36,329 nt of DNA from Colivivens sp963645405 (GCA_963645405.1 CAVISR010000017.1:1-36329); one strand, 5' to 3'; positions 15,917 to 23,692 are shown, counted from the stretch's first letter. Notes: generated by a model from the letters alone, not told the origin. Numbers and translations are program-made.

Positions 15917-16915
15917 ATGAAACAAGACGAGATAATTTTACAGGTTAAGAGCAAAAAAACTCATGAAATCGAGTTTATTCAGTTGAAAACAATCAATGAT
16001 TTGAACTCTGCCATACGCAATGGACTGACCAAAGATGTCATCAACATGAGTGAAATCATGATGGACCACAGGATAAACAAAATCGCAACTTCCATTGCTG
16101 CATTGCCAAAAGCGAAGATTGTGCTCATTGCAGGTCCTTCGTCCAGCGGCAAGACCACTTTCAGCAAGCGGCTTACCCTCCATCTGATGGCAAACCGGCT
16201 GAAGCCGTACCCCATTTCCCTCGACGATTATTTTGTCGACAGGACAAGGACACCCCGGGATGCATCGGGCGACTACGACTATGAATCCATCTATGCCTTG
16301 GACCTCGAGCTGCTTCAGAACCACATCGACACACTGTTGAGAGGAGGCGAGATTGAGCTTCCCCACTACGATTTCCAGAGCGGCATGAGCCAAAAGAGCG
16401 GATGCCGCCTGCATTTGGACGACGACATGATTCTTCTCTTCGAAGGAATCCACGGACTCAATCCCGAGCTCACGTCGCAGATAAACGACGACAACAAGTT
16501 CAAGATCTATGCTTCAGTACTTGCCCCAATCCTTGTGGACGACGACCATCAGATAAGCCGTACCGACAGCCGTCTGATACGCCGCATTTTGCGCGACTTC
16601 CGCTATCGTGGAGCATCGCCCCAGGACACCATCGCCCGTTGGCCTAGCGTGCGTGCAGGCGAAGACAAGTGGGTTTTCCCGTTCCAGCAGTATGCCGACG
16701 TGGAATTCAACAGTGCCACCTTCTATGAGATGGCAGTTCTGCGCAACATGGTGTTGCCGGTTCTTGCCGAAATCAATTCCGACCAGCCCCAGTATGCAGT
16801 GTCCGACCGCTTGCGCCGTCTCCTGCTGCAGTTCCTTCCGATTGACGACATCTCCCTCACTCCGCCAGTCTCCCTGCTGCGCGAATTCATGGGAGGCAGC
16901 TCGTTCAGGTATTGA
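15917..16915 (+). CDS. Uridine-kinase-like nucleoside kinase, lacking the N-terminal region
   Basis: A P-loop kinase of the uridine kinase/phosphoribulokinase family with 332 residues. The Walker A motif is GPSSSGKTT (73-81). It is followed by SLDDYFVDRTRTPRD, the YDYESIYALDL segment, a LFEGIHGLNPELT strand, ARWPSVRAGEDKWVFPFQ, and the conserved end LLREFMGGSSFRY. Close relatives in Bacteroidales that I recall are about 550 residues, with a TGS-like and a tRNA-synthetase-editing-like region in front. Here only the last part of that linker (NDLNSAIRNGL) remains. No coding remnant lies upstream, where a promoter sits instead, so the short form looks natural. The last 18 coding bases and the stop are duplicated 46 bases on. 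Confidence 0.88.
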   Translation: MKQDEIILQVKSKKTHEIEFIQLKTINDLNSAIRNGLTKDVINMSEIMMDHRINKIATSIAALPKAKIVLIAGPSSSGKTTFSKRLTLHLMANRLKPYPISLDDYFVDRTRTPRDASGDYDYESIYALDLELLQNHIDTLLRGGEIELPHYDFQSGMSQKSGCRLHLDDDMILLFEGIHGLNPELTSQINDDNKFKIYASVLAPILVDDDHQISRTDSRLIRRILRDFRYRGASPQDTIARWPSVRAGEDKWVFPFQQYADVEFNSATFYEMAVLRNMVLPVLAEINSDQPQYAVSDRLRRLLLQFLPIDDISLTPPVSLLREFMGGSSFRY

Positions 16916-16983
16916 TGCGGCAGGAGTGATGAGGGCACAATGCAGCTCGTTTGGATATTGATGCAGCAGGCATGATGAGGGCA
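16896..16983. repeat. 46-bp-period duplication of the nucleoside kinase 3' end
   Basis: Unit 1 (16896-16937) covers the last coding bases, the stop codon and the next 22 bases. Unit 2 (16942-16983) repeats it. Of the compared 44 positions about 37 agree. Both begin GCAGCTCGTT and contain ATTGATGC-GCAGG and GATGAGGGCA. The shift is not a multiple of three. Confidence 0.85.
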
Positions 16984-17322
16984 AAAACCGCGACCCCCAA
17001 AATGTGCCGTTATTTTTCTGCCTGGGAAAACTAACTGTTAACTGTTAATCTGTTAAGTGACTTATAGTCAACGGCTTTTGTTTTCCCTCTATAAGACAAC
17101 TGTTAACTGGTATTTGGTTAAGTGGCTGATGCATAATGCTTTAAACAAATCTTACCAAACGACTTTTTGCCAGAAAACCGCCAGTTTTGCCTCTTTTCAA
17201 GGCTGGTTTGCCTCTTTCTTTTGCTATGTGAGCTTCTTCTCCAGGCTGTGTTTTGCTTAGTAAGGATTATCGTCAGCCTTACCGTGTCTGTCGCTTGCCT
17301 TGCTATGTCAGCTTCCTCCTTT
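16916..17322. other. Gene-free convergent region made of direct repeats
   Basis: No credible gene lies between the convergent kinase and ABC genes. After the kinase 3'-end copy comes a 33-base unit at 17033-17065 that recurs at 17098-17130 (27 of 33 agree; both start AACTGTTAACTG). TTTGCCTCTTT recurs with a period of 21 (17186 and 17207). TTGCTATGTGAGCTTCTTCT (17221-17240) recurs at 17300-17319 with three changes. No convincing terminator was seen; the best candidate is a weak AGGC/GCCT stem near 17199-17212 followed by a T-rich tract. Confidence 0.7.
17033..17130. repeat. 33-base direct repeat, period 65
   Basis: The units are 17033-17065 and 17098-17130. They share AACTGTTAACTG at the start and GGTTAAGTG-CT or TGTTAAGTGACT near the end, with 27 of 33 positions identical. 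GTTAAC inside each unit is palindromic. Confidence 0.75.
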
Positions 17323-18120
17323 TCATTGCTGGAGCTGAATGGTGAAGGTTCGGCGCTGTCGGTCGAAACGGATGTTGTCGTTCACTATTTCGCGCTCTAT
17401 GTTGCCGTCATTGCACAGTTGTCCGGGTGTGCCGTCGATGAGTTCACCTGTTTCTTTCAGAAGCCAGATGTTGTCGGCTGTCTGCAGGGCAAGGTCGATG
17501 TCGTGGATGGACAGGAGGATGGTCTTGCCCATCTCGTGTGCAAAGCGCCGTAGCATGGTCATCACGCCCACCTTGTTGGGATAGTAGAGGAAGGCAGTGG
17601 GTTCGTCGAGCAGGATGACTGGTGTCTGCTGCGCCACAGCCTTTGCTATCATTGCTTTCTGCCGCTCTCCGTCGCTAAGGGTTTGGAACGCCTGGTGTAC
17701 CACTTTCTCCACTCCCACGAGCTTTATGCAGTCCTCGACAATCTTCTTGTCGTCGGCACCCAACCGCCCCCAGAAGTCGGTGTATGGGCTTCTGCCCATA
17801 CCTATGACTTCGTAGGTGGTGAGGTTTCGGATGTGGGAGTTGTTGGTGAGAACTATGCTGATGAGTTTCGCCAGTTCTTCGTTGGTGTATTGTCCGACGG
17901 GCTTTCCGTAGAGCATCACTTGTCCGCCCAGGGCAGACTGGAATCCGGCAACGGTGCGCAGAAGGGTTGACTTGCCTGTGCCGTTGGGTCCGATGAGGCA
18001 GGTGACTGTGCCCGGAGCCAATGCAGCATTGAGATGGCTGCTCACCACCTTGTCCTTGCCTTTCACCTTGTAGCCGGTGGAAAGGTCCTGCAGTTGGATT
18101 ATCGGGTCTGTGTTGCTCAT
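17323..18120 (-). CDS. Orphan FecE-type ABC transporter ATPase
   Basis: This 265-residue ATPase is most like those of iron-siderophore/vitamin B12 importers. Motifs: Walker A GPNGTGKS (44-51), signature LSDGERQ (148-154), Walker B VILLDEP (168-174) and the H-loop histidine in SIHDIDLAL. After Walker B it reads TAFLYYP, so the aspartate usual in the D-loop (FLD) appears to be replaced by Tyr. No permease or binding protein lies beside it. Its ATG overlaps the stop of the activase gene (ATGA), so it is translated together with the hypD operon. Its partner permease must be elsewhere, or it has another role. Its 3' flank is repeat DNA. Confidence 0.92.
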   Translation of the reverse strand: MSNTDPIIQLQDLSTGYKVKGKDKVVSSHLNAALAPGTVTCLIGPNGTGKSTLLRTVAGFQSALGGQVMLYGKPVGQYTNEELAKLISIVLTNNSHIRNLTTYEVIGMGRSPYTDFWGRLGADDKKIVEDCIKLVGVEKVVHQAFQTLSDGERQKAMIAKAVAQQTPVILLDEPTAFLYYPNKVGVMTMLRRFAHEMGKTILLSIHDIDLALQTADNIWLLKETGELIDGTPGQLCNDGNIEREIVNDNIRFDRQRRTFTIQLQQ

Positions 18121-19028
18121 CCGCCTATGGTTGCTGTGATGCCGTATTTGGCGAATTGTGCGATGCAGCGTTGCTGGGTTTCCTCTGTCGGTGTCGACAT
18201 GTTGAGATGGTCGGGATTGTAGACTGTGTCGAGTTTCTCGTGCTTGCCTTTCCCTATGTCGTGATACATGAGCAGGTTGACTGTTTTCCGCTGCCAGTTC
18301 TTGAGCGATGCAAGGAACTTGGCTGATGCCTCGATGTTTTCGGCATCGGCATTTACTCCTTCGATGAGCGGAATGCGGATGAAGAAGTCGTGGTGCATAT
18401 CGTCAATCATGCGTATGTTCTCATGAATCTGTTCGTTGGGCACTCGGGTGTAGAACTTGTGCTTGGCTGAATCCATCAGTTTGAGGTCGACGAGGAAGAG
18501 TTCGCAGTTTTCTGCCACTTCCTTCACCACGGCTGGCGATGCGAAGAGTGTGGTGTCGACTGTGCGGTGGAACTGGCGCTTGCCGAGTTCGCGGAGCACT
18601 TCGAGCAGGTATTGCGGATGCATGAGGGGTTCGCCGCCGCAGAGGGTCACTCCGCCGCCGCTGTCTTCCATCACTTTGCGTTCTTTCTCGATGACTGCCA
18701 TGAGGTCATCCATCTTCCATTCCTCGCCTCCGAACTTCATTGCCAGTGTAGGGCATTCCTCCGCACATTTCCTGCAGAGAATGCATTTGGTTTCGTCGGC
18801 TTTGATGCCGTCAGGAGTGAGCTTGAGAGCGCCTTGCGGACACACCTCCACGCAGCTTTGGCAACCTATACACTTTTTCTTTGTGTACATTCTCTGGGGA
18901 CGGTCTTCAAGTCCTTCCGGATTGTGGCACCAGACACACCTGAGTGGGCATCCCTTAAGAAAAATGGTGGTCCTTATTCCAGGACCATCATTTATTGCAA
19001 AGCGCTTGATATCAAATATAAGTGCCAT
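18117..19028 (-). CDS. Glycyl-radical enzyme activase for HypD (radical SAM)
   Basis: This 303-residue enzyme installs the glycyl radical on its partner using S-adenosylmethionine. The radical-SAM motif is CPLRCVWC (Cys27, Cys31, Cys34), preceded by GPGIRTTIFLKG. Two further [4Fe-4S] clusters sit in the insert typical of activases of non-PFL glycyl-radical enzymes: CIGCQSCVEVC (53-63) and CILCRKCAEEC (82-92). GGVTLCGGEPLMHP is the SAM-binding segment. It lies 18 bases after hypD and overlaps the ABC gene by 4 bases. The ferredoxin-like insert separates it from the short PflA type. Confidence 0.95.
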   Translation of the reverse strand: MALIFDIKRFAINDGPGIRTTIFLKGCPLRCVWCHNPEGLEDRPQRMYTKKKCIGCQSCVEVCPQGALKLTPDGIKADETKCILCRKCAEECPTLAMKFGGEEWKMDDLMAVIEKERKVMEDSGGGVTLCGGEPLMHPQYLLEVLRELGKRQFHRTVDTTLFASPAVVKEVAENCELFLVDLKLMDSAKHKFYTRVPNEQIHENIRMIDDMHHDFFIRIPLIEGVNADAENIEASAKFLASLKNWQRKTVNLLMYHDIGKGKHEKLDTVYNPDHLNMSTPTEETQQRCIAQFAKYGITATIGG

Positions 19029-19046
19029 GTCTTTGTTGTAAATATA

Positions 19047-21446
19047 TCAGAATTCGTCGTTCTCTGTACGTGCGATGATTTCGTTCTGGAGTTGCTCGGT
19101 CATATCGTTGAAATAGTCACTGTAGCCGGCTACACGCACGAGCAGGTCTTTGTAGCAGTCTGGGTGCTCCTGTGCATCGTGAAGGGTGTCGGTGTCGACG
19201 ATATTGAACTGGATGTGGTGGCCTCCCAGTGAGAAGTAGGTACGGATGAGGCTCGCGAGTTTCTTCAGGTCTTCGTCTCTCTTCAGGAGGTTTGGCACGA
19301 AGCGCACGTTGAGCAGTGTGCCGCCGCTCTTGGTCTGGTCGAGTTTGCCGAGCGACTTGATGACTGATGTAGGTCCGTTGGTGTCGGCTCCGTGTGCAGG
19401 TGATGTTCCGTCGGATATTGCGAAATGTGCGAAACGTCCGTTGACGCTGGCCTTGCAGACACTGCCGAAATAGTTGTGGCAGGTGGTGCTGAGCATGTTG
19501 AGCTGGGTCTTGCCGCCACGGGTGTTTGGATGTCCCACGATGGCTGCCAGCAGGTCGTTGTAGATGCGCACTGCGATGGTGTCGGCATATTCATCGTCGT
19601 TGCCGAAGAACGGTGTGTGGTTGACGATGTACTGGCGAATCTTCTCGTTTCCGTCGAAGTTTCCGTCAACTACTTTCAGCAGTTCGTCCATTGAGTAGCG
19701 GTGGTCTTCGAAGACGTGCTTCTTGAGTGTGGTGAAGCAGTCGGTGGTTGTACCAAGACCTGTGCACTGGATGTATGTGGTGTTGTAGCGTGCGCCGCCG
19801 CTGTAGTAGTCCTTGCCGTTCTTGATGCAGTCGTCGATGAAGAGGCTGAGGAATGTGGCTGGTGCGTAGAGCGAGAACATGCGCTCGATGTAGTTGTTGA
19901 CCGACAGCTTGAGGTTGACGAAATAAATCATCTGCTTGTGCCATGCCTCATAGATCTGTTCGAATGAAGTGAATTTGCATGGGTCTCCTGTTTCCAGACC
20001 AATCTTCTTGCCTGTCATAGGGTCGACACCGTTGTGGAGTGTGATCTCGAGAATTTTCGGCGTGTTGAGATATCCGGTGAGCAGATAGGCTTCTTTTCCG
20101 AATGCTCCCACCTCGATACAGCCCGAGCAACCGCCTTCGTTGGCGTCTTCTCGGGTCTTGCCCTGGTTTACGAGTTCCTGGGTGTAGACATCGGGGTTGA
20201 ACACTGACGGATAGCCGAATCCCTGGCGGATGAGCTTGCATCCAGCCAACAGGAACTTGTCGGGTGTCACCTTGCTGATGTGGATGGAAAGTCCGGGCTG
20301 CAGCTCGTGGAGTTCTTCCTGCACTTCAAGTATGATGTAGGAGAGTTCGTTCGAACCGTCTTTGCCGTCGCGTGTGATTCCACCGATATTGATGTTGGTG
20401 AAGTCGTTGTATGTGCCCGACTCGAGGGCTGTGATGCCGACTTTTGGAGGTGCCGGCTGGTTGTTGAACTTTATCCAGAGGCAGCTGATGAGTTCCTTTG
20501 CCTGATCGCGTGTGAGTGTGCCTTCTTCGATGCCTTTCTGATAGAACGGGAAGAGGTGCTGGTCGATGTGTCCCGGGTTCATGCTGTCCCATCCGTTGAG
20601 TTCGGTGACTGTGCCGAGGTGTACGAACCAGTACATCTGGATTGCTTCCCACATGTCGCGCGGTGCATGTGCCGGTACCCAGTGGCACACGTCTGCAATC
20701 TTCTCCAGTTCAGCCTTACGCTTCGGGTCGGTGCACTGTGCGGCTTTCTCCTCAGCCAGCTTTGCATGGCGCTCTGCGAAGAGAATGGCAGCATCGCATG
20801 AGATTGCCATTGCCTCAAGTTCCTGCTGCTTGTCGGTTGCCAACGGGTCGTTGATGTAGTCGAGTTCGCTGATGTTCTTCTCAATCCTTTCCTTGAGGTC
20901 GAGAAGTCCGGTGTGATACATCTTGCCGTCCATGGCTGTATGTCCGGCAGCGCGCTGTTCCATGAATTCGGTGAACACACCTGCCTTGTAGGCTTCGTTC
21001 CATTCAGGGCTTACGTGGTTGAATATGCGCTCGCGCTGTGTCTTGCCCTTCCAGAAAGGAATGACTTCCTTGGCATAGGTGTCGATGTCTTCCTGGCTGA
21101 TGTGGTAAGGCTGGAGTTCGCGTGTGTCGAGCACGTGAAGGTCTTCCACTGAGTGGCAAGTGAGCTCGGGGAATGTAGGCACAGCCTTGATTTTTGGACC
21201 GCGCTCGCCCACAATCAGTTCATCGTCGCCGATGTAGATTGTTTTCTTCTTGCAGATTTCATAGAAATTCTTCGCACGGAGTACAGCGATAGGCCATTTG
21301 CCTTCGTTTTCTTTATAGAATTCGGTCTCGATAAGAGCCCTTTCGATGGTCAGGGTGGCTGGAGTTTCCAGACTCTGCTGGTGCAGACGCTTGATACGGT
21401 CGTTCATTCCACCGTCGTTCTGCGGATTTTGTAATGGAAAATTCAT
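19047..21446 (-). CDS. hypD: trans-4-hydroxy-L-proline dehydratase (glycyl radical enzyme)
   Basis: The 799-residue protein is a glycyl radical enzyme that dehydrates trans-4-hydroxy-L-proline to pyrroline-5-carboxylate, which ProC reduces to proline. Active-site residues that I recall for Clostridioides difficile HypD all occur at a constant offset of +9: His169, Asp287, Ser343, Asp348, Phe349, Cys443 (thiyl), Glu445, Tyr459, Thr654 and the radical Gly774 in RVAGYSDYF. The Cys loop reads GGCSGCIEVGAFGKEAY. This is much stronger support than overall resemblance and argues against PFL, choline or glycerol lyases. It heads the operon with its activase and an ABC ATPase. A TTGAC-TGCA-ATCAA box lies upstream. 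Confidence 0.94.
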   Translation of the reverse strand: MNFPLQNPQNDGGMNDRIKRLHQQSLETPATLTIERALIETEFYKENEGKWPIAVLRAKNFYEICKKKTIYIGDDELIVGERGPKIKAVPTFPELTCHSVEDLHVLDTRELQPYHISQEDIDTYAKEVIPFWKGKTQRERIFNHVSPEWNEAYKAGVFTEFMEQRAAGHTAMDGKMYHTGLLDLKERIEKNISELDYINDPLATDKQQELEAMAISCDAAILFAERHAKLAEEKAAQCTDPKRKAELEKIADVCHWVPAHAPRDMWEAIQMYWFVHLGTVTELNGWDSMNPGHIDQHLFPFYQKGIEEGTLTRDQAKELISCLWIKFNNQPAPPKVGITALESGTYNDFTNINIGGITRDGKDGSNELSYIILEVQEELHELQPGLSIHISKVTPDKFLLAGCKLIRQGFGYPSVFNPDVYTQELVNQGKTREDANEGGCSGCIEVGAFGKEAYLLTGYLNTPKILEITLHNGVDPMTGKKIGLETGDPCKFTSFEQIYEAWHKQMIYFVNLKLSVNNYIERMFSLYAPATFLSLFIDDCIKNGKDYYSGGARYNTTYIQCTGLGTTTDCFTTLKKHVFEDHRYSMDELLKVVDGNFDGNEKIRQYIVNHTPFFGNDDEYADTIAVRIYNDLLAAIVGHPNTRGGKTQLNMLSTTCHNYFGSVCKASVNGRFAHFAISDGTSPAHGADTNGPTSVIKSLGKLDQTKSGGTLLNVRFVPNLLKRDEDLKKLASLIRTYFSLGGHHIQFNIVDTDTLHDAQEHPDCYKDLLVRVAGYSDYFNDMTEQLQNEIIARTENDEF

Positions 21447-21476
21447 TTTGTGTCTAGTTCTAAGATTATTTCAACG

Positions 21477-21484
21477 CAAAATTA
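21477..21484 (-). promoter_or_regulatory. Probable -7 element of hypD
   Basis: The minus strand reads TAATTTTG here, matching TAnnTTTG, 31 bases before the hypD start codon. The best upstream TTG is 22 bases away, slightly more than the usual 19-21. Confidence 0.5.
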
Positions 21485-21543
21485 CAACAAATCTCTGAGA
21501 GTGAAACAAAACACATTCATTTTTTGGAGCGATAAACGAATAA

Positions 21544-21557
21544 TTGACTGCAATCAA
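21544..21557. promoter_or_regulatory. Possible Crp/FNR-family operator
   Basis: TTGAC-TGCA-ATCAA matches the FNR consensus TTGAT-N4-ATCAA at 9 of 10 fixed positions. Its centre is about 80 bases upstream of the expected hypD transcription start, a spacing used by activators of this family. It lies between the divergent hypD and acyl-CoA ligase genes. One match in an AT-rich gap can occur by chance. Confidence 0.35.
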
Positions 21558-21753
21558 TGCTCTCGCATGCGCGATACCTAATTAAATTTAAGCAAATATG
21601 AAAACAGATTCCGATAAAGTCAGGGCTGGGCTTTGACGGCAGAAACTGACGGCAGGTGTAATGTTGAGTGCGCAAAACAAAGCACTATGTGAAAAAAGTA
21701 CGGCTTATCCGACATTTTCCACTTCAATTGATGTCGGTATGAAATAAAACCCC

Positions 21754-21761
21754 TAATTTTG
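21754..21761 (+). promoter_or_regulatory. Probable -7 element of the acyl-CoA ligase operon
   Basis: TAATTTTG matches TAnnTTTG, 71 bases before the start codon at 21833. The nearest useful TTG (21728-21730) is 23 bases upstream, so the -33 part is weak. Confidence 0.45.
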
Positions 21762-21832
21762 CACAAAACGAGCGCAGTTACGCAGTTTTTGACTACAGAC
21801 AGACAATCATTAAACCCGAATAAAAAGTTATT

Positions 21833-23500
21833 ATGACGACTAATCTGAACGAAAAGCCGATGATGGCTCATATCAACTCAATGTTCAAAAGAGAGTGGGA
21901 CACATTGGCATTTGCCGACTACGGCACAGACATCGCCTATACACATAAGGACGTATTTGAGACAATAAAGAAATACCACTTGATGTTTGAGCTCTATGGT
22001 ATCAAACCGGGCGACAAAGTCGCAATATGCGACAAGAACAGTGCAAACTGGGCTGTTATCTTCCTCAGCATATTCACTTATGGCGCAGTCAGCGTGCCGC
22101 TGCTTGCAGATTTCCATATCGACCAAATCGAGAATCTGACGAAGCATTCAGAATCGAAGTTGCTGATAACGAATGCCAGCGTGTATGAGCGTGCAAGCAC
22201 CATCGACAAGGACAAACTGATAAATATCACCACCTTCCGTCCGTTTGCGGAGAGCGAGAACCGCGAAACCGAACTCACGAAAGTGTTCAAGCAGGTTGAT
22301 GCCGAGTTTGCGAAACTCTATCCGGAAGGAGTCAAGGCGGAAGACGTGAACTTCCCGGAGATAGACCTTGAAGAGCTGGCTCTCATCAGCTATACGTCGG
22401 GTTCTACGGGCAATCCGAAGGGCGTGATGTTGCCCTACCGCACTTTCTGGTCGAACGTGGTGTTCTGTCTGGACACACTTCCAACTCCGGAAAAAACCGA
22501 CCAGTTCATGTCGATACTTCCGATGGCACACATGTACGGATTCTCCATTGAGTTCCTCTATCCGATGTCAACGGGACGTCCGATATATCTGCTCACCCGA
22601 ATACCGAGTCCGCAGGTATTGCTCAAGGCATTTGCCGACGTACATCCGTTCATGGTAGTGACAGTGCCGCTCATCGTAGAGAAAATCATCCAGGGAATGG
22701 TGTTCCCGCAACTGAAGACTCCGAAGATGAAGTTCCTGCTGTCCATCCCTCTCGTCAAGGAATTGGTCTACAAAAAGATAAACGAGCGACTGATAAATGT
22801 ATTTGGAGGCAGATTCCAGGAAATGATATTTGGAGGCGCTGCAGTGAACAGGGATGTGGACACATTCCTCCACAGAATAAAGTTCCCATGTACCACGGGT
22901 TATGGCATGACCGAATGTGCACCGCTCATCAGTTATGTGGGCTTCAAGTACAGCAAGGTTGGTTCGTGCGGAAAGGCAGTAGACCGTATGGAGGTGAAGG
23001 TGGCAAGCAAAGACCCACAGCACATAGCAGGTGAACTGCTTGTGAGGGGCACCAACGTGATGACCGGCTACTACAAGAACGAGGAGGCCACGGCTGAGGT
23101 GATGGAGAAAGACGGATGGTTGCATACGGGCGACCTTGTGACAATCGACGAAGAAGGCTTCATCTTCATCCGTGGACGCAAGAAGAACATGCTCCTGGGT
23201 GCCAACGGACAGAATGTCTATCCGGAAGAGATTGAGGATGTGGTTCTCAGTAACACCATTGCCGACGAGTGCGTGCTGGTGCAGAGAGACCAGAAATTCG
23301 TGGCATTGGTCTATGTGAACGGTTCCACACTGGAGAAGAACAAGATACAGCCCCATCAGTTGCAGTATGTGTTTGAGAGTTCACGCCACACGGTGAATGA
23401 ACTTCTCCCGAAATTTGCGCAGCTCAGCAGCTTTGAAGTCAGGTCGGAAGAGTTTGAAAAGACTCCGAAGAAAAACATCAAGCGCTACCTGTACAAATAA
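21833..23500 (+). CDS. Long-chain acyl-CoA ligase (AMP-forming)
   Basis: A 555-residue ANL-superfamily enzyme that activates a fatty acid through an acyl-adenylate. Motifs: the phosphate loop YTSGSTGNPKG (187-197), GYGMTE (356-361), the HTGD motif (431-434), RGRKKNMLLGANGQNVYPEEIE (448 onward), and the C-terminal KTPKKNIKRYLYK with the catalytic-type lysine. The substrate is probably a long-chain fatty acid, but a phenylpropanoid or other acid cannot be excluded. It is followed 192 bases later by a hotdog thioesterase and dprA on the same strand. Its last seven codons are the first unit of a seven-copy repeat. Confidence 0.92.
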   Translation: MTTNLNEKPMMAHINSMFKREWDTLAFADYGTDIAYTHKDVFETIKKYHLMFELYGIKPGDKVAICDKNSANWAVIFLSIFTYGAVSVPLLADFHIDQIENLTKHSESKLLITNASVYERASTIDKDKLINITTFRPFAESENRETELTKVFKQVDAEFAKLYPEGVKAEDVNFPEIDLEELALISYTSGSTGNPKGVMLPYRTFWSNVVFCLDTLPTPEKTDQFMSILPMAHMYGFSIEFLYPMSTGRPIYLLTRIPSPQVLLKAFADVHPFMVVTVPLIVEKIIQGMVFPQLKTPKMKFLLSIPLVKELVYKKINERLINVFGGRFQEMIFGGAAVNRDVDTFLHRIKFPCTTGYGMTECAPLISYVGFKYSKVGSCGKAVDRMEVKVASKDPQHIAGELLVRGTNVMTGYYKNEEATAEVMEKDGWLHTGDLVTIDEEGFIFIRGRKKNMLLGANGQNVYPEEIEDVVLSNTIADECVLVQRDQKFVALVYVNGSTLEKNKIQPHQLQYVFESSRHTVNELLPKFAQLSSFEVRSEEFEKTPKKNIKRYLYK

Positions 23501-23631
23501 TCAGGCATTGTCTGTGCAGAAATCAAGCGTTACTTGTAAAAATCAAGCATTATCAATGCAGAACTAAGCATTATCAGTGCAAAAAAACAAGTATTACTTG
23601 TAAAAACGAGGCGCTATCTGTACAAAAATAA
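23478..23631 (+). repeat. Seven-unit degenerate array seeded by the acyl-CoA ligase 3' end
   Basis: Units of about 19-25 bases start at 23478, 23501, 23523, 23543, 23564, 23588 and 23607. The rough consensus is TCAAGCATTATCTGTGCA followed by A-rich bases. Unit 1 is the coding end plus TAA. Unit 7 is the closest to it, sharing GCGCTA-CTGTACAAA. Several units fold as tiny hairpins: CAAG/CTTG in unit 3 (23524-23536), GCATT-ATC-AATGC in unit 4 (23547-23559), GCATT-ATC-AGTGC in unit 5 (23568-23580), and CAAGT-ATT-ACTTG in unit 6 (23588-23600). Confidence 0.9.
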
Positions 23632-23692
23632 GGGCAGAAATCCGTAGGACAAACAATATTTATACACACACTGGAAAGGAGAAAATGAAGAT

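Larger units (their letters stand above)
21447..21832. other. Divergent regulatory region hypD / acyl-CoA ligase
   Basis: These 386 bases hold no credible gene. Visible elements are the hypD -7 element, the FNR-like box, a TCGC-ATGC-GCGA inverted repeat (21563-21574), a short direct repeat GACGGCAG (near 21635 and 21648), and a -7 element for the plus-strand gene at 21754-21761. The length is more than two simple promoters need. Confidence 0.6.

Noticed and set aside
17057..17553. Plus-strand open frames across the repeat region and ABC gene
   Set aside because: They run antisense to a clear ABC ATPase and through direct repeats, with no family content.
20280..20801. 173-residue plus-strand frame opposite hypD
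   Set aside because: It is an antisense shadow; hypD has its full set of active-site residues.
21620..21871. Minus-strand frame in the hypD/ligase regulatory gap
   Set aside because: It covers a -7 element and the start of the ligase gene, with no protein-like pattern.
23478..23631. CRISPR array
   Set aside because: Units are adjacent and degenerate with no spacers, and no cas genes are present.
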